DNA of 64,000 bases from Pseudarthrobacter sp. NamE5 (GCF_005796225.1 NZ_VAHO01000002.1:248001-312000), one strand, 5' to 3'. Numbered from the stretch's first letter, positions 45,999 to 53,297 are shown. Numbers and translations are program-made. The notes: generated by a model from the sequence alone, not told the origin.

Positions 45999-46289
45999 CT
46001 ATCGGTGGTCGATGATCAGTTTGTCGAGGATATGTCTGTTCATTTCCATCGAGTCGATATCGGGATGGTTGGCCGCCGCCCATGCGTACAATGCAGCACT
46101 GTAATTGGTGAGCGGTCCGCCGGGGTCCGGCACGGCGCGATCCGCTTCGGCACGCAGCTTATTGATGGCTGCCCGCGCCTGCGCGGGGAGCGCCGGTTCT
46201 TCGCCCTGCCTCACGGCGGGAGGCGACATGTACCTTCTCCAGGCATCGCTGGAGCGTTTCAGCACCGCATTCAGTTCCTGGTCGTCCAT
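45999..46289 (-). CDS. Orphan small protein, paralogue of the adjacent gene
   Basis: 96-aa protein (MDDQELNAVLKRSSDAWRRY...). VPDPGGPLTNYSAALYAWAAANHPDID followed by RHILDKLI matches the 45671-45988 product, so the two are a tandem duplication that has diverged. They form one probable operon. Possibly an immunity-type duplicated pair; this is a guess from size and tandem arrangement only. Confidence 0.7.
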   Translation of the reverse strand: MDDQELNAVLKRSSDAWRRYMSPPAVRQGEEPALPAQARAAINKLRAEADRAVPDPGGPLTNYSAALYAWAAANHPDIDSMEMNRHILDKLIIDHR

Positions 46290-46409
46290 GGATCAATTAT
46301 TAGGGCAGGAGGATGCAAGAAGGGCCGGAGGCTATAGCGTCGTTTTTGGGACGCTCCAGTCGGCAAGGGCCGGTTTTCGAAGCCATCCCGTTAGCCGGTC
46401 CTTTCCCGG

Positions 46410-46460
46410 CCGCTGGCACTGTCGCAGACAAGCTGCTTCGAAACCCTAGGGTTTCGAAGC
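46410..46460. repeat. CTAG-centred palindromic element (copy B)
   Basis: A left flank CCGCTGGCACTGTCGCAGAC leads into a 26-bp palindrome with arm GCTTCGAAACCCT (46435-46460) centred on CTAG. The flank and palindrome together match copy C at 48576-48626. Confidence 0.7.
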
Positions 46461-46511
46461 GCAGAGGTTACGAGCCACGTTAGTGCTTCTTAGACCCAGT
46501 ATTTTCTGAAA

Positions 46512-46952
46512 CTAACCGTCGTAGCCGAAATGCCAGCGGGTGAGCAGTTCGTCATTGAGCATGACTCTTACCTGCTCCTGGGGGTACTTGAACCCGTTGT
46601 AGTCCCTGCCGAATACCAAAAGTGCCTCAGCGGCAATGCGCCGCCACCTGCGTGCTTCCTCATCGTTGCCAAAAGCATAATCCGGGACGTCCCTGTCACC
46701 TTTAAGATAAATGCTGGTACCGAACGACACGATCTCTGACGCGAAATACCAATCCCCTGTTTTCGGGTCTGTTCCATCCCACTCCGCTGTATGGAACGGA
46801 ACGGTCATGTCACCATGCGTCAACACGAAAGCCTTACCAGGAGCCCGGCCCGTCAGGTTTTTCAGCTGCACAACGATGTCGCGCTCCGCGTCAACCGCCC
46901 GCCGATCCGGCGAATACCATGGCTCACCCTCAGGAATGAAAATAGAAAACAC
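46512..46952 (-). CDS. Hypothetical protein, 146 aa
   Basis: Starts at GTG 46952 with GAGGGGGAG at good spacing. The protein (MFSIFIPEGEPWYSPDRRAV...) is mainly beta at first and then helical (DEEARRWRRIAAEALLVFGRDY). It has no signal or membrane segment and no recognised family. It looks lower in GC than the core genes. It lies between a palindromic repeat and the decayed recombinase and may be cargo of a mobile element. Confidence 0.7.
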   Translation of the reverse strand: MFSIFIPEGEPWYSPDRRAVDAERDIVVQLKNLTGRAPGKAFVLTHGDMTVPFHTAEWDGTDPKTGDWYFASEIVSFGTSIYLKGDRDVPDYAFGNDEEARRWRRIAAEALLVFGRDYNGFKYPQEQVRVMLNDELLTRWHFGYDG

Positions 46953-47115
46953 GACTCCCCCTCAACGCTCACGCGACGTTACCCGCATCCAAAACGACAC
47001 GCACCACACATCATGCCGCACCCCAAACCGTCAACCACACCTCACAGAGCCACAGGATTAGCTTCGGCTCAACCAAGTGGGCAGCTTCGGTATGCATTGG
47101 GCCAGAACGTGTCCA

Positions 47116-47145
47116 ACGTCTCATATCCCTTGGGAAACGAGACGT
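47116..47145. repeat. Spaced inverted repeat ACGTCTC...GAGACGT
   Basis: 7-bp arms at 47116-47122 and 47139-47145 with a 16-bp spacer. Possibly an accessory subsite of a resolvase res site. Confidence 0.4.
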
Positions 47146-47213
47146 CTCGCCGGCTCTGCCCGGCAGGATCCTGATTCCTTTGAAATCTCACGGCTTTCTC
47201 TTCATCCGGCGAT

Positions 47214-47274
47214 TCTCATAACTATGTCTCGAAACCTTCTGCTTGAATCGGAGTAGGAATCGTTAGTTATGAGA
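47214..47274. repeat. Spaced inverted repeat TCTCATAACT...AGTTATGAGA; candidate res/operator
   Basis: Perfect 10-bp arms (47214-47223 and 47265-47274) 41 bp apart. The right arm ends 14 bases before the recombinase ATG, next to its AGGAGG. The layout suggests recombinase half-sites. Confidence 0.5.
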
Positions 47275-47288
47275 CACAGGAGGCCTCC

Positions 47289-47870
47289 GTGTCGAAACTT
47301 ATTGGCTATGCACGAGTTTCGACGCGGCAGCAGTCCACGGACCGGCAACGGGCGGACCTGCTCGCCACCGGCGTTCGACCCGATGACCTCTACGTCGACC
47401 AGGGCGTCTCCGGAGCGCGCTCGTCGCGACCCCAATTTGATAAGGCACTCGACGCGCTCATGGAGGGTGACACCCTCGTCATCACGACGTTGGACCGCCT
47501 CGGGCGATCCCCAAAACATGCTTGCCTTCGCCGACGAACTCCGAAGCAGGGGCGCCGGCCGGCGCGTCCTGAACTTAGGCGGAGGCGACGCCGACACAGC
47601 AACGCCGATGGGCTCTATGTTGTTCACGATCATGGCCGCCCTGGCGCAAATGGAACACGGAATAAAGCGCGAACGCGTCACCGACTTCATTAACAAGCGA
47701 CGAGAGTCTGATCTGAACCTTGGGGGCCGACCCCGCAGGGTCACTGATAGCCAGATTCAGAACGCGGTCCGACTGGTCAAAAGTGGAGAGCCAGCGGCCC
47801 AGGTTTCCAGGGACCTGGAATGTCCCGGGCAACCTTCTACAGACGATCACGAGTCCTCACAGACCAATAG
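47289..47870 (+). pseudogene. Serine recombinase (resolvase/invertase), two frameshifts
   Basis: The N-terminus MSKLIGYARVSTRQQSTDRQ holds the catalytic Ser11. The frame breaks near 47512 after TLDRLGRS, and the protein continues in another frame with NMLAFADELRSRGAG, MGSMLFTIMAALAQMEH and GGRPRRVTDSQIQNAVRLV. It breaks again near 47820 after VSRDLE; the third frame gives MSRATFYRRSRV, the end of the DNA-binding HTH, and stops at 47870. Both breaks are consistent with single-base losses. The ancestor was an about 190-aa Tn3-type resolvase or invertase. AGGAGG and a res-like repeat still precede the start. Confidence 0.88.
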
Positions 47871-47909
47871 GGAACCATTCAGCACCGCCACGCCGACGAC
47901 CAAATGGTG

Positions 47910-47960
47910 GTTTGTGCAGGCGGGTACGGAAACCAAATGTCCATACCCGCCTGCACAACC
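47910..47960. repeat. Long imperfect inverted repeat (hairpin)
   Basis: 15 perfect base pairs (TTGTGCAGGCGGGTA, 47912-47926, with 47944-47958), extended by three more after one mismatch, loop about 9 nt. It lies 42 bases after the recombinase remnant. No T tract, so it is not a classical terminator. Confidence 0.6.
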
Positions 47961-48130
47961 CACGTACTTTCAGGGCAGGATGCGCAGACGACTTCGGAAA
48001 ATGACAGAAGGCAGGGCTCAGAAAATTTGGACGAGCGGGCTCCTCCCATCTTGGTAAAGTATCCATAGATGAGACAGTGCGCGTCCCCTACAAAACTTTC
48101 CAGCCCGGATGCTGGCGCTGTGAAGCGCAG

Positions 48131-48167
48131 CGATGAATGGCGGCCTTTTCGCAGCGCTAAATGTCGC
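48131..48167 (+). repeat. 37-bp dispersed repeat, copy 1
   Basis: Contains ATGGCGGCCTTTTC then GCGCTA and TGTCGC; matches 48722-48758 at 31 of 37 positions. It lies about 60 bases upstream of the 48229 gene. Confidence 0.7.
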
Positions 48168-48216
48168 CCCTAGCGTCCATTTGCCGATGCGTTCACGCAC
48201 CCAAAAATGTCGTCTC

Positions 48217-48222
48217 TATAAT
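48217..48222 (+). promoter_or_regulatory. -10 element for the gene at 48229 (leaderless spacing)
   Basis: Perfect TATAAT, spacer TGCCCT, ATG 48229. No convincing -35 at 17 bp; TTCACG lies 19 bp upstream. Confidence 0.5.
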
Positions 48223-48228
48223 TGCCCT

Positions 48229-48537
48229 ATGAGCACTAAGCCGCGCACCGTCGAAGCCGCTCGGACTGAGATCCTTTCCGCGATTGCCGAGGTCCGCGCA
48301 GCCGCTCGGTTGGGCCGGGATGAGCAGCGGGCCCATACCGCTGACTGGCTCGACGGGTTGTTCGCCGACGTCTCTGATCGGCGTGGTCTGCGCGAGGCCT
48401 CGGCCCAGGGCCTTACCCTGTATCGCGGCGGGATGGGCTCATTCAGGGACGTGGGTTATGCAGCTGCAGGACACGCCGTTGACCGTCTGTATGCTGCCCT
48501 GCGGCGCGGCCGGTCCTGGTTTCTGCGCAACTCCTGA
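48229..48537 (+). CDS. Hypothetical protein with GGMGSF motif (102 aa)
   Basis: Starts MSTKPRTVEAARTEILSAIA. A helical N-terminal half (EVRAAARLGRDEQRAHTADWLDGLFADV) leads to LYRGGMGSFRDVGYAAAG and a basic end RRGRSWFLRNS. The GGMGS-F-x-D motif resembles a family of small unknown-function proteins often found in accessory regions (DUF6966-like); this assignment is tentative. The gene sits between the two copies of the 37-bp repeat. Confidence 0.65.
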   Translation: MSTKPRTVEAARTEILSAIAEVRAAARLGRDEQRAHTADWLDGLFADVSDRRGLREASAQGLTLYRGGMGSFRDVGYAAAGHAVDRLYAALRRGRSWFLRNS

Positions 48538-48575
48538 CCAACACATTCTGGCCTGCGGAGGCCTATCCCTGCCAG

Positions 48576-48626
48576 CCGCGGCACCGTCACAGACAAGTTG
48601 CCTCGAAACCCTAGCGTTTTGAGGCG
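48576..48626. repeat. CTAG-centred palindromic element (copy C)
   Basis: Flank CCGCGGCACCGTCACAGAC followed by an imperfect palindrome (left arm GCCTCGAAACC, right arm with two changes). It matches copy B over about 38 bases. Confidence 0.65.
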
Positions 48627-48633
48627 TGTGGGT

Positions 48634-48709
48634 GTGTAGCGTTTAGGGCACCTTCACCGGGCATTTTTGCGGGCAGGGTATACGGGACACCCTGAACATC
48701 GGCTTCGCG
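48634..48709 (+). repeat. 76-bp direct repeat, left copy
   Basis: Starts GTGTAGCGTTTAGGGCACC and ends CATCGGCTTCGCG; 73 of 76 bases are identical to 50755-50830 in the same orientation. It contains the small inverted repeat CAGGGT...ACCCTG. Confidence 0.9.
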
Positions 48710-48721
48710 TGTGACTTTCGA

Positions 48722-48758
48722 CGATAGATGGCGGCCTTTTCACGGCGCTATTTGTCGC
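48722..48758 (+). repeat. 37-bp dispersed repeat, copy 2
   Basis: Same orientation as 48131-48167, six differences. It lies just inside the left 76-bp repeat. Confidence 0.7.
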
Positions 48759-48892
48759 TTGGTGCAGCCCGGCTGTCGCCGTTATCAGCTGGTCCCGCAG
48801 GTGAAGGACCGGATTTAGCGGATAGGGGTCCCCTCATCGCAGTCAGGAAGAAACGTCGGGTGGAGAAGCCATGGAAAAATCCAGTAGCTAGT

Positions 48893-49231
48893 TCACATAC
48901 GGGGCTTCCGGTCCCGTCCGGCGCGCAGGCACCACGGGATGTAGAAGATGCAGAACAGCCCCAAGGCCGCGATGCAGGCCCCGAGCAGGACGCTGTGAGT
49001 GTTCACGTAGCTTTGCCTGCCGAAGTATTCAGGATGCCCGTATCCGACCTCACCCGACAGCAAGGGCCCGGCCGCATCCACCAGGATGATCGCGAAGTAG
49101 GTTCCCAGACATACCACCGGAAAGATGAAAAGGACCGACCAAAGGGTCGATATAACGTGGTAGCGCCTACGGCGGGCTTTCCACGCGCCCATGCGCTCCT
49201 CGACGGGCTGCTGCAAGTTCGGCGTCGTCAC
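48893..49231 (-). CDS. Small two-helix membrane protein of the sigma-factor module
   Basis: 112-aa protein with a basic N-terminal cytoplasmic part (ERMGAWKARRRRYHVIS) and two helices (about 29-52 and 80-100). Between them is an outside loop (GPLLSGEVGYGHPEYFGRQSYVNTH), and the C-terminus is basic. GTG 49231 has GGGGGAC about 10 bases upstream. It lies 55 bases downstream of the anti-sigma-like gene on the same strand, so probably the third gene of that operon. No family recognised. Confidence 0.65.
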   Translation of the reverse strand: MTTPNLQQPVEERMGAWKARRRRYHVISTLWSVLFIFPVVCLGTYFAIILVDAAGPLLSGEVGYGHPEYFGRQSYVNTHSVLLGACIAALGLFCIFYIPWCLRAGRDRKPRM

Positions 49232-49286
49232 TAAATTTTCGTCCCCCTATGTAACGGCTCGTGGGCTACCACCCAGCAAACTCGAT

Positions 49287-49946
49287 TTACTTCTGGTCCA
49301 GCGTTGGAATGCCGAGCCGCGCGCAGACCTCGGCGGGTCCCGGAATGACCGCGACGGTGTTGTCCACGACGCATGCGGTCAGGAACGGTATGTAGTTTCC
49401 GGACGCCCTGATAGCGGGGTCCGGGAAAAGGGGCTCGCCGTTCTGGTCTCTAACTCCCTCTACAGTGGGCATAGCACCTGGAGTCGGGGACACGAAACCC
49501 TCGGGAATGAGGTCATCGTTGACACCTGTCTGGAGCATATTCCCCATGTCCCATACGCGGCTGCACTGGTTTATGGGGTCCGCGGTCTGTTGCATTCCAG
49601 CGTTTTTGTCGTCCGGGTTGGGGTTGCTCTTGGCGTCGAATCCAGTGATAAAGGTTCCGGTGGTTATGTATGGGTTCTTTGTCTCCCCGGGCACTCCCAC
49701 AACAGGTGGCCTGGTGGTGAGGTCGGCGCGGTAATAGCAGCGGATGTCACGTTTGTCCTCCACTGGTGCCAAAGCTACGTAGACGCCGGCGGCTGTGGTT
49801 CCGGCCAATGCGAGCCCCGCAACGGTCAGCAATGCCGGTTTACGCCAGCGTGGGGCTGGTTTTGCCTTCCGGCGGGCTTCCTGTACGAGGAGGTTCTGGA
49901 CACGGTTTTCCGTGTCTTTCGGATAGGTCACTTCAGACAAGTTCAT
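49287..49946 (-). CDS. Single-pass membrane protein coupled to ECF sigma factor (probable anti-sigma factor)
   Basis: 219-aa protein: about 35-residue basic cytoplasmic N-terminus, one transmembrane helix (about 37-60, ALLTVAGLALAGTTAAGVYVAL) and an outside domain of about 155 residues. That domain has four cysteines ([20 protein letters not shown]), enough for two disulfides. The HxxxCxxC zinc motif of common anti-sigma factors is absent. Its ATG overlaps the sigma stop by 4 bases, the usual sign of a sigma/anti-sigma pair. The role is inferred from this coupling and topology. Confidence 0.75.
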   Translation of the reverse strand: MNLSEVTYPKDTENRVQNLLVQEARRKAKPAPRWRKPALLTVAGLALAGTTAAGVYVALAPVEDKRDIRCYYRADLTTRPPVVGVPGETKNPYITTGTFITGFDAKSNPNPDDKNAGMQQTADPINQCSRVWDMGNMLQTGVNDDLIPEGFVSPTPGAMPTVEGVRDQNGEPLFPDPAIRASGNYIPFLTACVVDNTVAVIPGPAEVCARLGIPTLDQK

Positions 49947-50560
49947 GAAATTCTCGCTTCAACTATCGTCGGGTCGAGTGGTTCATCGGGCTCTAGTGTT
50001 TGGTTCATCGCCGCCAGTTTGGCGCGGGCGCGATGGAGTCTCGATTTCACTGTTCCGGTTCGGACGCCGAGGGTTTTAGCTGCTTCTTCTTGACCGATTC
50101 CATTCATCAGGCAGAGGACGACGTCCCGTTCCCCGTCACTTAGGCCGGCGGTCGTGTCCAGCAATTCGCGGACGGACCGTTCTGCATCAAGCCTCGAGGC
50201 GACCGACTCCGCGTGGTCTGCTTCAGGTTGGCCATGCCGGGGGTCCGAGAGCGGCAGCCTGGCCAGGAATTCGGCGTGCCTTCGAGATCCCCTGGCCCGG
50301 TTGCGATTCGCGTTCGTTGCCACACCTAGCAGCCACGGCAGCAAAGTGTCCTTCTCCGGCTGGAGTCTGGTCCGCTTCCGCCAGCCCTCCAAGAAGGTGA
50401 CTGAAACGAGTTCCTCCGCGTCGTGCCAGGAACCGCAGCGGGACAAGCAGTACCGGAAAACTGCATCGGCGTGCCTGTCGAACAGGACCCCGAATGCGTC
50501 AGCGTTGCCTCCAATGCACTCACGCCACAGGTCTTCGTCGGTTTCCCCCATTAGCCTCAT
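49943..50560 (-). CDS. ECF-type RNA polymerase sigma factor
   Basis: 205-aa sigma-70 family, group 4. Region 2 is FGVLFDRHADAVFRYCLSRCGSWHDAEELVSVTFLEGWRK and region 4 is ERDVVLCLMNGIGQEEAAKTLGVRTGTVKSRLHRARAKL, linked by an acidic stretch. ATG 50560 or 50551 could be the start; neither has a well-spaced ribosome-binding site. It heads a minus-strand operon with the membrane protein at 49287 and perhaps 48893. The module lies between two 76-bp direct repeats. Confidence 0.9.
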   Translation of the reverse strand: MRLMGETDEDLWRECIGGNADAFGVLFDRHADAVFRYCLSRCGSWHDAEELVSVTFLEGWRKRTRLQPEKDTLLPWLLGVATNANRNRARGSRRHAEFLARLPLSDPRHGQPEADHAESVASRLDAERSVRELLDTTAGLSDGERDVVLCLMNGIGQEEAAKTLGVRTGTVKSRLHRARAKLAAMNQTLEPDEPLDPTIVEARIS

Positions 50561-50946
50561 GCCTTGTAGTGTCCGCGGGAAGCCAAAAGGTTCCCGTCCC
50601 GCCAAAGTGTGCGCGAAGCCGGGCGGATAGTTCTGATCCTAGGGTTACGGTACGGGATCCTTGTTACCGGGCCCGCGTTGGGAGCCGGGGGTTAGGACTC
50701 ATTGAGGAGTGCTCGTCCCGTCTTAGTAAAGGAAGGGTTTCGAGACAAATTTGCGTGTAGCGTTTAGGGCACCTTCACCGGGCATTTTTGCGGGCGAGGT
50801 ATACGGGACACCCTGATCATCGGCTTCGCGAAGCCTCAGGTCAGCACCGGGTTGTCGCAGTAGAGGACCGGCTTACGGGCACATGTCGATTGCGCCTTCA
50901 TCCGCCGATCAAACCACGAGGGCGAGCGGTAAGGAAGGATGTAGGA
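50561..50946. other. 386-bp region between divergent genes holding the right 76-bp repeat
   Basis: No gene seen. It includes a pair of GTAAC-(2 or 4)-GGATC motifs on the minus strand around 50638-50670, possible ECF -35 elements for autoregulation, and the repeat at 50755-50830. Confidence 0.45.
50755..50830 (+). repeat. 76-bp direct repeat, right copy
   Basis: Three mismatches to 48634-48709. It is preceded, as is the left copy, by a half of the CTAG palindrome (AGGGTTTCGAG at about 50733-50743). Confidence 0.9.
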
Positions 50947-51207
50947 ATGAGTTCACAAATGCCTGTTGCCATCCGCGCCACTGCCACATGGAAGAGGCGC
51001 CGCTGGTTAAAGAGTCGTTACCGCAGCATCCAGTATGACGTCCGATTCGCCGACGGACGCGAGGAACACGGCGTCGATCTGAACGCCGTTCTTCAGGGAG
51101 CCCGCTTCCCAGCTGATTACTCGTCCAGGCGAAAGGGCGCCGACCTGGCATGCCCAGAAGACGGCACCGGGCTATGGGTGGACTATCCCTACGGTCGTCC
51201 GCTCTAA
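50947..51207 (+). CDS. Hypothetical protein, 86 aa
   Basis: Starts MSSQMPVAIRATATWKRRRW with GGAAGGATG upstream. The core RSIQYDVRFADGREEHGVDLNAVLQ looks like a small beta domain, followed by GTGLWVDYPYG. No family recognised. Divergent from the sigma factor; a shared regulatory region is possible. Confidence 0.6.
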   Translation: MSSQMPVAIRATATWKRRRWLKSRYRSIQYDVRFADGREEHGVDLNAVLQGARFPADYSSRRKGADLACPEDGTGLWVDYPYGRPL

Positions 51208-51317
51208 CTAGCCAAAAAAGAACCACTGCCCGGGGAAGGATCGCCCTGCGGGCGCAGCAGCAGGAAAGTAGGTCTTCCGGCCCCGTGCCTCTACCCAAGG
51301 CCCGTTTGGGCGAGGGG

Positions 51318-52157
51318 CTACGAGTGAATCGGGGTGGTTCTGCCGTCCGGGCGCTCGAGGACGTAGATGACCGCGGATAGGTCTGGCCAAGCGTCGAGGA
51401 GATCATCAACAGAGTCCGGATATTCCGGGTCAACGGCGTCGATGGCCAGATGGTCGATCTTGCCGTCGAAGACCTGCAACAAAACCTGGAGCGGGAGTCC
51501 GTTCGGCGCGGTGTACAGGGCGCGGACCGGGAAGACCTGGTTGTGCGGCACTGCGCGCGGCAGTTCGTCCGGAACCCTGAACTGCGCCGTCGAGGAGAAT
51601 CCGTCATCCCAATAGATCTCCTGCGCAACATCCAGTTGCGCGAGTAGGGCGCCGGCGCCCGCAACGTCGGTAGCCCGCAGAATGCTTTCGGTCAGGTTGT
51701 GGACCGCCGGCCCGACAGGCTGCAACCGCTCCAGACCCGATACGGCCTCGTACTCTTCTTTCCGGGCCGCGGCACGGTCGGCCAGGAATGCGGCAAAGGT
51801 AAGGGCGGCGGAGCCCGCTGCCATCCAACGGCGCGGGTATTTCACCCCGGCTGAACGCAGCTTCTGCACCATGCGGGAATCAAGCGCATCGCCGGCGTCG
51901 GCGAAACGCAGGGCGACAGCCGTAGCCGCGAGTCCTGCCACCGCTCTGAACGGGACGAGTGTTGTGCTGTTCCGGTCCACCGTGACCGCCGTATATATCC
52001 CGGTTGCTGCAGCCGTTGCGGCGTGCAGAGCGCGGCGCGTGGTGCTGTTCAGCTTGAACGGATCAATGAGCGGCAGTGCACCCATCACAGCCGTGGCGAC
52101 GAAGCCGAAGACCGGCGACGCCGGATCGGTCAACGAAGCCTGCTCCTTGGAGACCAC
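51318..52157 (-). CDS. Membrane-associated hypothetical protein, 279 aa
   Basis: N-terminal half with three or four weak hydrophobic segments (FGFVATAVMGALPLI, AAAATGIYTAVTV, AVAGLAATAVALRFA, WMAAGSAALTFAAFLA). The C-terminal half is soluble (EIYWDDGFSSTAQFRVPDEL to SAVIYVLERPDGR), resembling a small alpha/beta domain. GTG 52157 follows AAAGGAAC. No named family. It resembles membrane proteins of unknown function in related genera. Confidence 0.72.
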   Translation of the reverse strand: MVSKEQASLTDPASPVFGFVATAVMGALPLIDPFKLNSTTRRALHAATAAATGIYTAVTVDRNSTTLVPFRAVAGLAATAVALRFADAGDALDSRMVQKLRSAGVKYPRRWMAAGSAALTFAAFLADRAAARKEEYEAVSGLERLQPVGPAVHNLTESILRATDVAGAGALLAQLDVAQEIYWDDGFSSTAQFRVPDELPRAVPHNQVFPVRALYTAPNGLPLQVLLQVFDGKIDHLAIDAVDPEYPDSVDDLLDAWPDLSAVIYVLERPDGRTTPIHS

Positions 52158-52494
52158 AATTGTTCCTTTCTACGGACGGCAGCTCCAACCCCTTGACGGT
52201 TCCGCCGACTTTGACTCTACTGCTAGAGCCGAAGAGCTGGACCCGGGGTATAAAAAACATCCGAAAGAGGCCCGTCCGCATAACGTCCCGAAAGAGGGTG
52301 GCCTACCGGGCGCCCGTTGGGGGATCCCCGATCGAACGCGGAAGTGTGTCTGTTAACCCACCGGCTTACGTGCACATAAGCTTGGCCCGCTGGTTGGTTA
52401 CCATTGACGAGCATTGTTGCGGCTGAGTAGCTTTCGTTGCCCGATGCACGGCAGGATCAACAAGAATCGTGCTCGTCGACGCATCGGGCGTCGT
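52158..52494. other. 337-bp region without a gene
   Basis: Contains only a 9-bp inverted repeat GCCCGATGC...GCATCGGGC (52439-52447 and 52481-52489, large loop) just after the GNAT remnant, a weak terminator candidate. Confidence 0.4.
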
Positions 52495-53036
52495 TCAAAA
52501 ATTTGCTACAGGTGTTCCCAGGTCAATCCAGTACCGGCGGAAAAGCCGGCCATCTTCACCCGTTCGCACATCTTCGAGCCGCCCGTCGCAACGCTCGATG
52601 GTTCTAATCGACGCCGAATTTTCGTCATCACAGGTCAGCAGAACACGATCCGGCTCTCCCCGTGCGGCCAAACGGACCAGCAATTCCCGCAAAGCCCAGG
52701 TTGCCGCCCCCCTCCTGCGATCGGAGGGGCGAATCCCATAGCCGATGTGCCCTCCCGAGTTCAGGAGAGCCGACGTCAGATGGTGCCGGAATGCAATCGC
52801 CCCTACGTAGCGTGAGCCCTCCGTGATCCAAAGGTACGTGCACGGAACAATGCCACCTTCTCGGGCGCGCTTTCAGCGTCCAACAACTTGCCAACCCAAT
52901 CCGCGAAGCCCTCGGAGCTGGTGACGTCCTTCGCCATGAAGACGGCGGCACCGTCCTGATGAACGCCAGCCCACTCACGGTGAGACTCAAGGAATGACTG
53001 GTGGAAGGCAACATTCGGCGGGACGAGTTCAAACAT
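52495..53036 (-). pseudogene. GNAT-family N-acetyltransferase, single frameshift
   Basis: Reading from ATG 53036 (MFELVPPNVAFHQSFLESHRE) the frame holds to KVALFRA near 52838. The rest continues in another frame with TYLWITEGSRYVGAIAFRHHL, GGHIGYGIRPSDRRRGAAT (acetyl-CoA pyrophosphate loop) and SIRTIERCDGRLEDV, ending YWIDLGTPVANF at 52495. The 542-bp span is one base short of an intact 180-codon gene. The damage is a single deletion or possibly a sequencing error. Substrate unknown. Confidence 0.85.
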
Positions 53037-53043
53037 CCCCTCG

Positions 53044-53049
53044 ACTCTA
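53044..53049 (-). promoter_or_regulatory. -10 element for the GNAT gene (leaderless spacing)
   Basis: TAGAGT, 7-base spacer, ATG 53036. Confidence 0.35.
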
Positions 53050-53253
53050 TACCGCAAACGCCCTAACGGGGACGCCCCGAAGTGCCCCGCGGAGAAGATC
53101 CGGAGTCGGCGTATCTGTGCGAATCTGCAGGTCCACTTTCCCCTCGGCACCGTGCAGAACAGCTAGTGCCAACATGCTGGAGGTTGGCACTCGTTTCGCA
53201 ATTCAGGAACCTTCGGGGCATCTTCGGTTTGCAGCCTGGAGGGCTTCGATCTA

Positions 53254-53297
53254 AAGCAGAACAGGCGGTTTACTTCCGGAACCTGCTTGTTCTGCTT
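53254..53297 (-). terminator. Weak terminator after the glycosylation operon
   Basis: AAGCAGAACA (53254-53263) pairs with 53288-53297; the loop of 24 bases has inner complementarity (GGTT/AACC). A short T run follows on the minus strand. It lies just after the stop at 53305. Confidence 0.45.

Larger units (their letters stand above)
46953..47288. other. 336-bp non-coding region with paired inverted repeats upstream of the recombinase
   Basis: No gene seen. It contains two spaced inverted repeats (47116-47145 and 47214-47274), the second directly before the recombinase start. This arrangement is like the res/operator region of serine resolvase genes. Confidence 0.5.
47871..48228. other. 358-bp non-coding region with strong hairpin and repeat copy
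   Basis: No gene seen. It holds the hairpin at 47910-47960, the first copy of the 37-bp repeat (48131-48167) and the promoter of the next gene. Confidence 0.5.
48538..48892. other. 355-bp repeat-rich non-coding region
   Basis: No gene seen. It carries, in order, the CTAG palindromic element copy C, the 76-bp direct repeat copy 1 and the 37-bp repeat copy 2. Confidence 0.6.
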
